A stretch of 64,000 nt of DNA from JAGPDB01 sp046331265. Its GTDB lineage: Bacteria; Actinomycetota; Acidimicrobiia; IMCC26256; JAGPDB01. The stretch spans positions 1 through 64,000 of the forward strand of contig JAXLRE010000005.1 in the NCBI GenBank assembly GCA_046331265.1. Reading direction: 5' to 3'. Below are positions 50,280-59,971 of this stretch, piece by piece. Numbering within the stretch: position 1 is the first letter of the stretch; the number at the start of each line of letters is the position of its first letter. The notes under the pieces were generated by a model. That model ran no database searches. It saw nothing but the letters and a program-made list of their open reading frames with translations, and was not told where the DNA came from. Both the position numbers and the translations under genes were made by a program.

Positions 50280-52181
50280 TTAGAACATTGAGTCTATTTC
50301 ATCAACATATTTTTCTTTTATAACTCTTCGCTTTAATTTCATTGTTGGAGTTAACACATCACTATCTGGCTGCCACTCGTGATCTAGAACAACAAATTTT
50401 CTTATACTCTCAGCCGAACTTACAGTTTCATTTGCAGCATCAACTGCTTTTTGTATTTCTTCTAAAAACTTTTCATTCCTAGACAGTGCTTCTAAAGTCG
50501 ACTCTTCTGGAGACAGTTCAGCCATCATTGCCCAAAAGGAAGCAGCTTCAGACTCAAGCGAAATTAAAACACCTAAATACTTTTGTCCATCGCCTACAAC
50601 ACATGCATTACTTATATAAGGACACGCTTTTAATGCAGCTTCTAGGTTTGCTGGAGATACATTTTTACCGCCAGCAGTAATGATTAATTCTTTCTTTCTA
50701 TCAACAATTTTTAACTGACCATTTTCGAAAACACCAATGTCTCCTGTGTGAAACCATCCTTGTTCATCTATGGCTTCTGCAGTACGTTCTTCATCATTGT
50801 AGTAACCATTAAAGATATTTCCACCTTTAACAAGTACTTCGCCGTCGTCACCAAGTGCCACAAGCTCGCCAGGTATAGGCTCACCAACAAACCCTATGCG
50901 GACCTCGTTCGGCGACCAGGCCAGTGGTCCACATGTTTCTGATAAACCATAGATCTCTGAAACAGGAATTTGTAAACCTCTAAAGAATTTAATAATTTCA
51001 GCAGGCAAAGGAGCCGCTCCACTTACTGCAACAATACATTCATCCAGTCCCAAAAGTTCTCGCCATGGACGCAGGTATTTTTCATTAATTGGAGAAAAAT
51101 CATCTAGCTCTTGTTGAGAAATTTCTATGCCGTTAGCTTTTCTTTCTGCAATTGAATTTCCAAGGTCTAGTGCAGCATTAAACTTTTCTTTTTTCTCATC
51201 ATCAATAAATGCATTAATAGTTCCGTATGCCTTTTCCCAGATACGTGGAACAGCAAAAAGAGCATGAGGTTTTGTTGGTCCTAAATACTGTGAAACTAAA
51301 GTCGCATCTGGACAACAAGTTAAAGCCCAACCGTACCGCATACCGAGATAATGGCTAACCATTCTTTCAGCAATGTGAGCCATTGGTAAATAACTAACGA
51401 CCCTCCAGTTAATTGGATCAATTCCTAATCTACGAACTAATGATTCTGTTGTAAACAAAATATTACTTTGAGTTAATGCAACACCTTTTGGTGGCCCTGT
51501 TGTTCCTGACGTATATATGATTGTACAAATATCATCTTTTGTAGTTTTCGAACGAGCAGCGTTTTCATCAGCAGGTTCAGATTTTGAAACTAATTCATTT
51601 AGATAATGTACTTGAAGTGAACTGAGTTTTGATTTTGTTTCGTCGCTTAAATTGGCAGGATCTTCTACCATAATTAAATGTTTAAGCATCGGCAGTTCAT
51701 TAACGACTTGCGCGATGCGCTCTACAAATGCATTATGTTCAGCAATAATTACATTTGAACCACTGTGGCTAATTAGATATTTAATTTGTTCTGGTGATGA
51801 AGAATGGTAAATAGATACTGGTGTTGCCCCATGAACCATAATGCCGACATCGCATATGTGAAATGCTGGACAATTTCTAAGTAGCATCATTACTCGGTCG
51901 TCTTCAACAACTCCTAGCGACTTTAATACTGTTGCAAATCTACTTGCAGCATCGCCATATTGCTGCCATGAATATGTGCGCCATGTCTCACCAAATTCAT
52001 CTTGAACAATTTCGAATTCACCAACAATATCGGTTTCATTTGCATCAGGATTTGTTTTTGATCGCAACGCTAATTTTTCGCCATCCCGTTTAACAGTGTC
52101 AAAAAATTTATTGATCATCGTCGAGTCGCCAAGACTATCTTGGATTGACTCTGTAGAAATTTCGGGTTCAAAAATTTGCAT
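50280..52181 (-). CDS. Long-chain acyl-CoA synthetase (AMP-forming)
   Basis: A 633-residue ANL-superfamily enzyme with the P-loop YTSGTTGPPKG (about residue 227), YLPMAHIAE, EIYGLSE and GWFHTGDIG, and RKKELIITAGGKN as the C-terminal hinge. It activates fatty acids to acyl-CoA for degradation or lipid synthesis. It resembles mycobacterial FadD15-type proteins, but I cannot assign an orthologue. It stands alone, with a hairpin terminator after it. Confidence 0.9.
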   Translation of the reverse strand: MQIFEPEISTESIQDSLGDSTMINKFFDTVKRDGEKLALRSKTNPDANETDIVGEFEIVQDEFGETWRTYSWQQYGDAASRFATVLKSLGVVEDDRVMMLLRNCPAFHICDVGIMVHGATPVSIYHSSSPEQIKYLISHSGSNVIIAEHNAFVERIAQVVNELPMLKHLIMVEDPANLSDETKSKLSSLQVHYLNELVSKSEPADENAARSKTTKDDICTIIYTSGTTGPPKGVALTQSNILFTTESLVRRLGIDPINWRVVSYLPMAHIAERMVSHYLGMRYGWALTCCPDATLVSQYLGPTKPHALFAVPRIWEKAYGTINAFIDDEKKEKFNAALDLGNSIAERKANGIEISQQELDDFSPINEKYLRPWRELLGLDECIVAVSGAAPLPAEIIKFFRGLQIPVSEIYGLSETCGPLAWSPNEVRIGFVGEPIPGELVALGDDGEVLVKGGNIFNGYYNDEERTAEAIDEQGWFHTGDIGVFENGQLKIVDRKKELIITAGGKNVSPANLEAALKACPYISNACVVGDGQKYLGVLISLESEAASFWAMMAELSPEESTLEALSRNEKFLEEIQKAVDAANETVSSAESIRKFVVLDHEWQPDSDVLTPTMKLKRRVIKEKYVDEIDSMF

Positions 52182-52229
52182 GCGAATATTTTCGCATCTT
52201 TTTCATATTACCTGTAGGAAATAATAAAA

Positions 52230-53378
52230 CTATCTTTCCATTGGTCCAAATGTGCTATCTGAACCTGGAATGATTTCTGATGTGGCTGGCTCTTGCATAA
52301 TGTATCTACCGCCATCAGCAGTAACTCCCTTAATAACACCTATTTTATATATATCTTGTGTAACGGAAAACGATAAAGTTTCTCCAGTTACCTTGCCTTT
52401 GCGTTCAGGGTGTTTTTGATCTTGAGCGTCACGCATAACATCAGAAAATTCGCTTACAGCTCGCAATGTAGCATCTGGGTTCGAAAGATTAATAACGCTT
52501 TGAGAATACTGAGTTGTCTTAAGAGTAGCGCCTGGCCTATCGCTCAATAAATTCAGCCTGTCTATTTTTGAAAATGTATCACTGTCTGTAAAGCGAACAC
52601 GTTTCTGTGTTACATCTCCTTGAATAATTTCTGTTTCAATTTGTGGCTCACGAAGAGTTACAACTACTTCACCATTTTCATTTTTTTCTACGAAGATTCC
52701 TTCTCCTGGCGAATTCTTTAATCCTACTTTTTCTAGTTTTTCAATAGTTGCAGGGTCGCTTATAGTTATTACAACTTGATCTTTTTCTTGAGACGTCACA
52801 CCAGCCCCGACTTTTATCGGGTCTCCAACTCCTGTCGCTATCCACTCTTTTACGTAAGACTCTAAGGTTTGCGCTAGCTGAAAATCTCTAGGGTCAGAAA
52901 GATCAAAAGGTTTAACGACTCCTCCGCCTTCAAGCTTTCTTGCTTCAACGATGTCCGCAATTGATTCGAAGGCTCTAAAGGCAGCGTAAAGTTGTTCTTG
53001 AACAACTTTGTATTGGTCAACTAGATCGATCATATCCTCGGCTGATAGATCGAATGCCTCGTGGCGATCTAAAGCAATACCTGCAGCACGAACTAAAGAA
53101 ATACCACCTGCAGATAAAAGGTTATGTCCTTTAGGACCAAAAGTGTCAAGAATGTAACCTAGTCTTGAATCAGATGCAGGAACTTCATTTAGACCTTGCA
53201 AAACATCTATTACATGTTCTTGTCTGTCCTGCAAAACAATTAATTGCGCACCTTTAACTCTTTCAGTGTCAACACCTAATGCATCAAGCTTTGCAATAAA
53301 ACGATCAACTGGTTCTGCAGGTGGATTAAAACTATTTGTGGCAATCTTTGCCGCGCGCTCGTCTGTATAAACGCTCAT
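52230..53378 (-). CDS. Unknown protein sharing a domain with its neighbour (382 aa)
   Basis: A soluble protein. About residues 90-195 contain a domain also present in the next gene upstream: FGPKGHNLLSAGG against FGPDGADVLSEAG, FESIADI against LDRIADL, and VKPFDLSDPRDFQLAQTLESYV against VIAFDLTKDGDVQRASTLLSYV. The C-terminal half is beta-rich (VVVTLREPQ, RVRFTDSD). No recognised family. GAGGAC lies before ATG. It is the last gene of a group headed by a diguanylate cyclase. Confidence 0.65.
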   Translation of the reverse strand: MSVYTDERAAKIATNSFNPPAEPVDRFIAKLDALGVDTERVKGAQLIVLQDRQEHVIDVLQGLNEVPASDSRLGYILDTFGPKGHNLLSAGGISLVRAAGIALDRHEAFDLSAEDMIDLVDQYKVVQEQLYAAFRAFESIADIVEARKLEGGGVVKPFDLSDPRDFQLAQTLESYVKEWIATGVGDPIKVGAGVTSQEKDQVVITISDPATIEKLEKVGLKNSPGEGIFVEKNENGEVVVTLREPQIETEIIQGDVTQKRVRFTDSDTFSKIDRLNLLSDRPGATLKTTQYSQSVINLSNPDATLRAVSEFSDVMRDAQDQKHPERKGKVTGETLSFSVTQDIYKIGVIKGVTADGGRYIMQEPATSEIIPGSDSTFGPMER

Positions 53379-53480
53379 ATTTAATAGTCCTCAACTAAAA
53401 GCATTATCTGCTTGGATATTATCTTTGTCAATATCGACCTTAAAATAATTGGTCTAAATAGCTAAATGAACTATCTAGAA

Positions 53481-54428
53481 CTAGCGGTGAAAGTCGATAG
53501 GACCTGGTACCGCTGGGGCTTCACCCCTATTTCCATAGCCAAATCTGTAATCTGCACGTCTAAATGCCTCATCAACCCCATTGAAGCGACCTAACATTCC
53601 ATTAGGAGTTAGTCCCAAAATTGACTCGTCAACAAGACCTGAATTAACGGCATCTTGCACATATGAAAGCAATGTTGAGGCACGCTGAACATCTCCATCT
53701 TTAGTTAAATCAAATGCGATTACATTTCCATCTGCATCTGTTCCTTGAGCCAAAGTTAAATCAGCAATTCGATCTAAGGCAGTAAAACCTTCTTCTATTT
53801 CTTCACGTTCGCGATCATATTTAGATGGCCATGTACCTACATGTTCAATCTTCTTCATGCCTGCTTCCGAAAGAACATCAGCGCCATCAGGACCAAACGC
53901 TCCTTCAACCCAAGCTATGCGTGTAGGTAAAACTGCATCGTGTACTTGTGTCTGTTGACTTCTATTTGTATACATACGATCAACAAATTCTTCGCCTGGA
54001 GTTTGTTGAAATAAACCTATAACTCTTGGAGCTAATTCCTTACCTGTTACAGCTGTAAGAACTGCAACACTTACAAAAGCTAATCGTTGACGAGTCGTTC
54101 CACGCAAAGAATGATTTTGTTTACTTGGATTAAATACACCTCTACACAAAGAATCATAAAGTCCTCTGGCGCCTTCAGCTAAATTCACACCAGCCATATA
54201 TGCACCCGCTAGTAGATATTCTCCTATACCTTGCCTTTGAGGAACATTAGGTGTTCGATAATCTCTATTAGCCCCTATACGAACAACGCCTCTTGTATCT
54301 TCACCTCTTGTATGTGATGTACCTCTTCTTGGATGAAGATGGTGCACCTCACCGCCGTTTGCCCGACTTGAACTTTGAGGTCGAGCTACACCACGTGAAC
54401 CTGTACGATCTATTGAATCATCAGCCAT
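53481..54428 (-). CDS. Unknown protein with the same shared domain (315 aa)
   Basis: An Arg/Gly/Ser-rich N-terminal region (residues 1-60), a helical region with GARGLYDSLCRG, a short hydrophobic stretch (about 118-138), then the domain shared with the next gene (about 172-290, WVEGAFGPDGADVLSEAG to LSYVQDAV). No signal peptide is clear. AAGGA precedes ATG. It is nine bases downstream of the diguanylate cyclase gene, so an operon is likely. Confidence 0.65.
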   Translation of the reverse strand: MADDSIDRTGSRGVARPQSSSRANGGEVHHLHPRRGTSHTRGEDTRGVVRIGANRDYRTPNVPQRQGIGEYLLAGAYMAGVNLAEGARGLYDSLCRGVFNPSKQNHSLRGTTRQRLAFVSVAVLTAVTGKELAPRVIGLFQQTPGEEFVDRMYTNRSQQTQVHDAVLPTRIAWVEGAFGPDGADVLSEAGMKKIEHVGTWPSKYDREREEIEEGFTALDRIADLTLAQGTDADGNVIAFDLTKDGDVQRASTLLSYVQDAVNSGLVDESILGLTPNGMLGRFNGVDEAFRRADYRFGYGNRGEAPAVPGPIDFHR

Positions 54429-54436
54429 AATTTTCC

Positions 54437-55525
54437 TTATCTTTCCATACTTCTAACATTTGGATCTGTATCTAGCCATCGTTGTGCACGATCGTTTAAT
54501 GAACTCATTAAGCGCATGTATAAATCTGGTTTAGCGTATGACGCAAGAAAACCATTATGTCTATCTACGACATAACCGCCGCGAGCATTTTCGTCGTATC
54601 GCAATGAAAACACGTTTTCTACAAACTCACGAAGATCATCGTCCATAGCCTCATAGACAGCAAGAAAATCATCAATTCCAGATTTTCGAACATACGATTC
54701 TGTATCTGCGTCTTTTAGAGCTTCTAATATTTTGTCTTTGATGTCTATACCCTCTAATGATTCTTCGTTTGTTGGCGGACCAAAGAAACCATATCCTTCT
54801 GAAATTCCAAAATCTAAGTCAACCATATCTCCGTCATGTTCATACTTAACACCTTTAGAAACAGTTTCAAGAATAACTTCTTCAATAGTGTGTCGAACAT
54901 AACTTTCAAAATCGTTATGGCGTCTATCTGATGAAGGAGCTTGATCACTTCGCTGTTCAGATCTGCGATCAGAGCCTTCATGTCGTTTGTCTAAAATGAC
55001 AATTACGAACTCGTCTCCACCCAAACGATACAAACGTGAGTCAGCACCAATTAAATTTGCTCTTTGTAATCTTCGAACAACAGCTTTTAAAACTTCATCT
55101 CCTGCTTGATGTCCAAAAGAATCATTGATCCTCTTAAACCGATCAAGGTCAAGCGCAACTACACAACCTTTGCCTGTATAGCCATGGTCCGAAATACTTT
55201 TGTTTATTGCATCAAGAAAATTGTTGAATGCTTTTCTATTTGCAGCACCTGTTAAATCATCTGTCGTTGCACTAAGTTCTTGAATAATTAATTCAGTACG
55301 CAACGAATCGACTTCATGGAGAGCGCGGTCTCTCTCGCGAATAGCTGAGTCTCTTGCCATTTCTGCCCTGACTGCTCGAAGAGATTCTGCATCTAGATCA
55401 TTTCTTAACTTATCGATTTGGTCTTGCGTCGTGTTACCACTTCGATAACGATCTCTAAAATTACGCAGCTTTGAACCAACTGCATGAAGCAGATGTTCAC
55501 CGTTATGGCTGCCGAGAACTGACAT
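54437..55525 (-). CDS. Diguanylate cyclase with intact GGDEF
   Basis: A 362-residue protein with an N-terminal coiled-coil (about residues 20-90) and a GGDEF domain (about 90-270) with DDLTGAANRKAF, DLDRFKRINDSFGHQAGDEV and the active-site YRLGGDEFVIV. An Arg/Ser-rich insertion (HEGSDRRSEQRS) interrupts the domain after GGDEF. It should make c-di-GMP from GTP. No sensory or membrane domain is present. ATG 55525 is seven bases after TATAAT, a leaderless start. The two unknown genes downstream are probably linked to its signal. Confidence 0.88.
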   Translation of the reverse strand: MSVLGSHNGEHLLHAVGSKLRNFRDRYRSGNTTQDQIDKLRNDLDAESLRAVRAEMARDSAIRERDRALHEVDSLRTELIIQELSATTDDLTGAANRKAFNNFLDAINKSISDHGYTGKGCVVALDLDRFKRINDSFGHQAGDEVLKAVVRRLQRANLIGADSRLYRLGGDEFVIVILDKRHEGSDRRSEQRSDQAPSSDRRHNDFESYVRHTIEEVILETVSKGVKYEHDGDMVDLDFGISEGYGFFGPPTNEESLEGIDIKDKILEALKDADTESYVRKSGIDDFLAVYEAMDDDLREFVENVFSLRYDENARGGYVVDRHNGFLASYAKPDLYMRLMSSLNDRAQRWLDTDPNVRSMER

Positions 55526-55532
55526 ACCCTAA

Positions 55533-55538
55533 ATTATA
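55533..55538 (-). promoter_or_regulatory. -10 box of the diguanylate cyclase gene
   Basis: A perfect TATAAT on the minus strand, seven bases, then ATG 55525. Confidence 0.55.
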
Positions 55539-55584
55539 GTACAAAACGGACTAATCGGCCAAGAGGAATTTCGTAAAATTCGCT

Positions 55585-55767
55585 TTAAGCAAATCTAGCT
55601 CTTTCTCTATATTTACGCTGCCAGCTCATTTTCCCTGGTAAAAGGTCCATTCGGGGAGTATTATGTCCCTTTTGAGCATTAAGGTAGGCTGAACCTGCAG
55701 CTAATATGGCGGCGAGTTCTTCGTCGGTAGGATGGCCAGAAATCGAAATAATACGAAAAGTATCCAT
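55585..55767 (-). CDS. Acyl-CoA carboxylase epsilon subunit
   Basis: A 60-residue protein with the N-terminal ISGHPTDEELAAILA motif and a Trp/Arg-rich end (MSWQRKYRERARF), matching AccE/PccE small subunits of actinobacterial acyl-CoA carboxylases. It overlaps the stop codon of accD by one base and probably stabilises the holoenzyme. The biotin-carboxylase subunit is not in this window. Confidence 0.8.
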   Translation of the reverse strand: MDTFRIISISGHPTDEELAAILAAGSAYLNAQKGHNTPRMDLLPGKMSWQRKYRERARFA

Positions 55768-57317
55768 TACAAAGGTAATACCTCGTGCTTTCGGTATATC
55801 TTCTTAGAGGACTTACCTTCAAGCATTTTAAATGAAGCAACTACTTTTTCACGCACTTCCTCAGGGGAAATAACATCATCTACGAGTCCACGTTCTGCCG
55901 CCAAAAACGGGTTCGCATACTTCTCGTTGTATTCTCCAACTAATTGATATTTCTTATCTTTATATGCAACGCTATTTTTATCCATGCCTTCGAGTTCACG
56001 GTGAGAAATAATTTCAACAGCACTTTCAGCATGCATTACAGCAATCTCTGCTGTTGGAAGAGCGAAAGCAACATCTGCTCCTAAAGACTTTGAACCCATA
56101 ACAACAAATGCTCCGCCATAAGCTCTTCTCGTAACAATTTGAACCATAGGAACTGTTGCTTCAGCAAATGCATACAACAATTTTGATCCGTGTCTAATAA
56201 TTCCGCTTCGCTCTTGATCCACACCTGGAAGAAATCCAGCAACATCAACCAATGTTAAAATCGGAATATTAAATGCATCACAAGTACGAACAAATCTTGC
56301 AGCTTTTTCACATGCATCAATATCTAAAGCACCTGAATAAACGCTAGGTTGATTAGCGACAACACCAATCACCTTTGAATTAACACGTGAAAATCCACAA
56401 ACAATATTAGGTGCAAAATCTTGACTAATTTCGAAAAACTCATCTTTGTCGCAGATCATGTCAATTACTTTTCTAACATCATAAACACCGTAATGATCTA
56501 ATTCCATAACATCGAAAATGTTTCCTGATTGCTTTACTTCTTTATATTTATTAGATGATTTAACGTTTGAATCAGGGAGATATTCAATAAGTTTTCGCAG
56601 ACTATCGAATAATTCATCTTCATTTTTACAAACAATATTTGCAACACCAGATTTTTGTGCGTGAGTCTTAGCTCCTCCTAGATCTTCTTGACTTACTTCT
56701 TCACCAGTAACAGCTTTTACGACATCTGGACCAGTAATAAACATGTGAGAAGTGTTCTCGACCATGACAACAAAATCAGTTAATGCTGGAGAATAAACTG
56801 CGCCACCAGCACAAGGACCCGCAATAACACTTATTTGAGGGATCACACCAGAGTATTTCACATTACGAAGAAAGATGTCTCCATATCCTGCTAACGCCGC
56901 GACGCCTTCTTGAATTCGGGCTCCGCCACCATCATTTATACCAATAATGGGGGCACCAACACTTGCAGCGAGATCCATAACTTTGACAATTTTTTCAGCA
57001 ACTCGAGACCCAAGAGAGCCACCGAGAACCGCAAAATCTTGACTATAAAGAAAAACTTTGCGTCCTTTAATGTATCCCCATCCTGTAACCACACCATCGG
57101 TTAAGGGGCGAGTTTTTTCAATGCCAAAACCACTGGCTCGATGTCTAGCTAGTTGATCAAGTTCAACGAAAGTATTTTCATCTAAAAGTTTCTCGATGCG
57201 TTCACGAGCAGTATATTTTCCACGTTCATGTTGACGTTCATATGCGCTATCGCTTCCCGCGTGCAAAGCTTCTTCTCGAATATCGACTAGTTTTTGCATT
57301 AAATCGTTTGTCTTCAT
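55767..57317 (-). CDS. accD: Acyl-CoA carboxylase beta subunit (carboxyltransferase)
   Basis: A 516-residue carboxyltransferase of the propionyl-/acetyl-CoA type, with the crotonase-like folds: GINDGGGARIQEGVAALAGYG, GPCAGGAVYSP, DVAGFLPGVDQE and RRAYGGAFVVMGSK. Adds CO2 from carboxybiotin to acyl-CoA. Substrate (acetyl, propionyl or longer) cannot be read. The start ATG lies eight bases after TACACT. It is divergent from the envelope block. Confidence 0.92.
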   Translation of the reverse strand: MKTNDLMQKLVDIREEALHAGSDSAYERQHERGKYTARERIEKLLDENTFVELDQLARHRASGFGIEKTRPLTDGVVTGWGYIKGRKVFLYSQDFAVLGGSLGSRVAEKIVKVMDLAASVGAPIIGINDGGGARIQEGVAALAGYGDIFLRNVKYSGVIPQISVIAGPCAGGAVYSPALTDFVVMVENTSHMFITGPDVVKAVTGEEVSQEDLGGAKTHAQKSGVANIVCKNEDELFDSLRKLIEYLPDSNVKSSNKYKEVKQSGNIFDVMELDHYGVYDVRKVIDMICDKDEFFEISQDFAPNIVCGFSRVNSKVIGVVANQPSVYSGALDIDACEKAARFVRTCDAFNIPILTLVDVAGFLPGVDQERSGIIRHGSKLLYAFAEATVPMVQIVTRRAYGGAFVVMGSKSLGADVAFALPTAEIAVMHAESAVEIISHRELEGMDKNSVAYKDKKYQLVGEYNEKYANPFLAAERGLVDDVISPEEVREKVVASFKMLEGKSSKKIYRKHEVLPL

Positions 57318-57325
57318 TGCTTATA

Positions 57326-57335
57326 AGTGTAGGCT
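57326..57335. promoter_or_regulatory. Overlapping divergent -10 boxes (accD / DUF4129)
   Basis: On the minus strand TACACT (57326-57331), eight bases before ATG 57317. On the plus strand TAGGCT (57330-57335), six bases before GTG 57342. The boxes share two bases, so the two promoters cannot easily be occupied together. Confidence 0.45.
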
Positions 57336-57341
57336 GATCCG

Positions 57342-58115
57342 GTGACTTTCCGCCCAATAAGCGTTTACAAAATGCTTTCAATAGTTACATTATTAATAAT
57401 TTCCTTATCGATTGCTTCACCAGCCTATGGTTCGACTGATTCCGATAAAGCCCGAGAAGATGCCAAAAAAATACTTGCAAGTAAAAAATATGGCCGAGAT
57501 GAAAAACAGCCTTTTAGTAAAGGAGCAAAGAGGATTACTCAATGGCTAGGTGAAGGCAAAAACAAAGGTGAAATTAAACGAAAAAATATAAAACCAAAAC
57601 CTTTTAAATTACCTAATCTTTTTCCAGGTGGTTCGGGCCTTTCATTAATTGGTTGGATAATACTTGCTCTCGCAATTACTCTAGTCATAGGTTTGATTAT
57701 TTTTGTCTTATATAAAGTCATAAAAAATAGAGAGGCAAAAGAAGAAGACGAAGATAAAGAAAAAGTAGACATAAAAGATATCGACTGGAGCGATGAAGAA
57801 AAAGTAATGGAAGAAATTACAGATTCTGAATTACTTTTTAGATTAAGCGATCAAGCAGAAGCAGCAGGCCAATTAGATATAGCTTTAAGATACAGATTCA
57901 GAGCAGGATTATTACGACTTAGTGATATGAAAATTATTTCTTTCCATCCAAGTGTGACGAATGCGAAATGGCAACTGGTTATTAACAATAATAATTTTGA
58001 TCTATTAACACGTGATTTTAATGACATCACCTACGGCGAAATTGAATGTGATCAACAACATCTATCAAGGTCTAAACAAATGTGGCCAGAACTATTTAGT
58101 AAGGCTAAAAAATAA
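57342..58115 (+). CDS. DUF4129 membrane protein
   Basis: A 257-residue protein: signal peptide or first helix (residues 9-29), a Lys-rich linker, a membrane helix near 105-128, then a cytoplasmic DUF4129 tail (LLFRLSDQAEAAGQLDIALRYRFRAGLLRL, near 165-192). DUF4129 proteins accompany MoxR-DUF58 systems. The start is GTG, leaderless. It overlaps the next gene by one base (TAATG). Confidence 0.75.
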   Translation: MTFRPISVYKMLSIVTLLIISLSIASPAYGSTDSDKAREDAKKILASKKYGRDEKQPFSKGAKRITQWLGEGKNKGEIKRKNIKPKPFKLPNLFPGGSGLSLIGWIILALAITLVIGLIIFVLYKVIKNREAKEEDEDKEKVDIKDIDWSDEEKVMEEITDSELLFRLSDQAEAAGQLDIALRYRFRAGLLRLSDMKIISFHPSVTNAKWQLVINNNNFDLLTRDFNDITYGEIECDQQHLSRSKQMWPELFSKAKK

Positions 58116-59005
58116 TGATAAGACTTTTCCCTTTACGTCCAGTTGAGATAGTTGATGTTTCATTTCAATTAATTAGAAAAAAATTTGGTTCATCGTTTTT
58201 TATAGCGCTAGCTGTTACCTTACCTCTACAATTTCTTGCTTGGGTATTCGAAATATCTGTTCTAGATCAAGGACCTAACGATAATTTAACTGGCAGAACA
58301 ATATTACTTATTTTTATTATTCACTTCTGCTCAATTGGGGTATCCCTCTGCACTGTTTCAAATATACTAAGCAAACGAACAACGAAAATATATTGTGACG
58401 ATATATTTAATAACTTATACCAACCCCAAAAATCGAAATCACGAATACCAGTAGCGATCTACCATATCGGATTACAAATAATCTTCTTAACAGTTCTGTT
58501 ATTAACAAGATTTATAGCCGGTAGATTTCTAATCGATTCTCAAGCTAACGCGATCGGATTTCTGGCGTTATTTGCATTGGCTATTCCATGGATAATTTTA
58601 ACCCTGAGGTTAGGTTTTGCTGTTCCAATCAGTGTCTTTGAAGGTGGAAACTTCAGAGCAGTTCTAAAAAGATCTAGACAAATAAATAGAATTCATTTCT
58701 TTAAATTAGTAGGCGTTTATACACTAAGCATTCTCTTAATACTTATTTTAATTATGCCAACGCTTAGTGCAATTCAAATGATTATCTCAAAAAATTTAAT
58801 TAAATCAGACGTTGCAGATTGGGCATTTTTCAATTTTATTGTTTCAATAATTATTTCAGGAATGTCAGTCGTCTATTCATTCATTCTTACTGTCACTTAT
58901 TTTGACGCCCGCATAGATCGCGAAGGTTTTGATATTGCAGTTGCAATACAGCAGCTCGAAGAGGAGGAAAATAATGGAGAATTACTCCGCTCTCTCTCGA
59001 GATAA
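58115..59005 (+). CDS. Multi-helix membrane protein in MoxR block
   Basis: A 296-residue protein with about six membrane helices, beginning MIRLFPLRPVEIVDVSFQLIRKKF, similar to the GPDPase-membrane-domain-like proteins (Rv3689 type). Function not known. It overlaps the DUF4129 gene by one base and the DUF4350 gene by about 30 bases. Confidence 0.7.
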   Translation: MIRLFPLRPVEIVDVSFQLIRKKFGSSFFIALAVTLPLQFLAWVFEISVLDQGPNDNLTGRTILLIFIIHFCSIGVSLCTVSNILSKRTTKIYCDDIFNNLYQPQKSKSRIPVAIYHIGLQIIFLTVLLLTRFIAGRFLIDSQANAIGFLALFALAIPWIILTLRLGFAVPISVFEGGNFRAVLKRSRQINRIHFFKLVGVYTLSILLILILIMPTLSAIQMIISKNLIKSDVADWAFFNFIVSIIISGMSVVYSFILTVTYFDARIDREGFDIAVAIQQLEEEENNGELLRSLSR

Positions 59006-59969
59006 AGCATTCCGTAAGAAAAGTATTTGGATCGCTGGATTAATCATTATTTTTATTGCAGTCTTATATGTATTCTTATTTTCAGTAGAAAAATATTTGG
59101 GAGGATCATCTCCATACGGTGAAGGTGGATCAAGTTATGCAACTGCAGCATTTGGTTCAAGAGCATGGAGTGATTTATTAACTATTAACGGCTACAAAGT
59201 AACTCGTGATCGAGGTACTGTTACTCTTCCTGAAATTAAATACGAAAGTACTTATGATTACAGCGCCCCACCTCTAACTCTTAACAGAGAAGCTGGTGTA
59301 GTTGTTGTTTTAAATGGTTCGCTACCTGACAATGAGATTAAATCAGTCAGGCAATTTGTTTACGACGGTGGACGTTTGATTTCAGATAACCCTGCATTGT
59401 TAGATGCAGTTATAGATCGAAAAATTTCAATTAGCGCAGATGGATCAAAATCACTAGAGCCGTCCTCTTCTGGGATTGAAGGATTATCTGGGATAAATTC
59501 AGTAACGGGTGAAGGTGTAGGTTCTATTTCATATAGTCGAATAAAAAATGCAGAAAATGTTTTGGTCGACAAAAACAAAGTAGAAAAAAATAATCAAGCA
59601 AATGTAGCTATATTTCAAGTCGGTCAAGGCGATGTAGTAGCGCTTATGGATCTCGGTACTGTTTCAAATACATTTTTAGATAAAACCGATAATGCCTTAT
59701 TTGCACTTCGTATTGCAGGATCAAAAGGAAACCATATTGTTTTCGCTGAAGGCATCCACGGATATGGCGATGCTAATGGTTTTGCGGGCTTACCAATGTC
59801 GTGGAGAATAACTATTGTTGGGCTATTTCTAGCTTTAGTCATTTTCGCGGCAGCTAAAGGACGCCGGTTTGGCGTAGGTGAAGAACCAAACCGAGAACTA
59901 CCTCCAAGAAGAATTAAATTTGCTCATGCAATGGCACAAGCAATGAGAAAGTCAAAAAGAAAAGGATAA
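58974..59969 (+). CDS. DUF4350 protein
   Basis: A 331-residue protein with one N-terminal helix (about 17-37), an extracellular DUF4350/ABC-type domain containing SRAWSDLLTINGYKVTRDRG, and a C-terminal helix (about 285-305) with a cytoplasmic basic tail. ATG 58974 has GAGGAGG upstream and lies inside the end of the preceding gene. Probable extracytoplasmic partner of the MoxR/DUF58 system. Confidence 0.78.
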   Translation: MENYSALSRDKAFRKKSIWIAGLIIIFIAVLYVFLFSVEKYLGGSSPYGEGGSSYATAAFGSRAWSDLLTINGYKVTRDRGTVTLPEIKYESTYDYSAPPLTLNREAGVVVVLNGSLPDNEIKSVRQFVYDGGRLISDNPALLDAVIDRKISISADGSKSLEPSSSGIEGLSGINSVTGEGVGSISYSRIKNAENVLVDKNKVEKNNQANVAIFQVGQGDVVALMDLGTVSNTFLDKTDNALFALRIAGSKGNHIVFAEGIHGYGDANGFAGLPMSWRITIVGLFLALVIFAAAKGRRFGVGEEPNRELPPRRIKFAHAMAQAMRKSKRKG

Positions 59970-59971
59970 CC

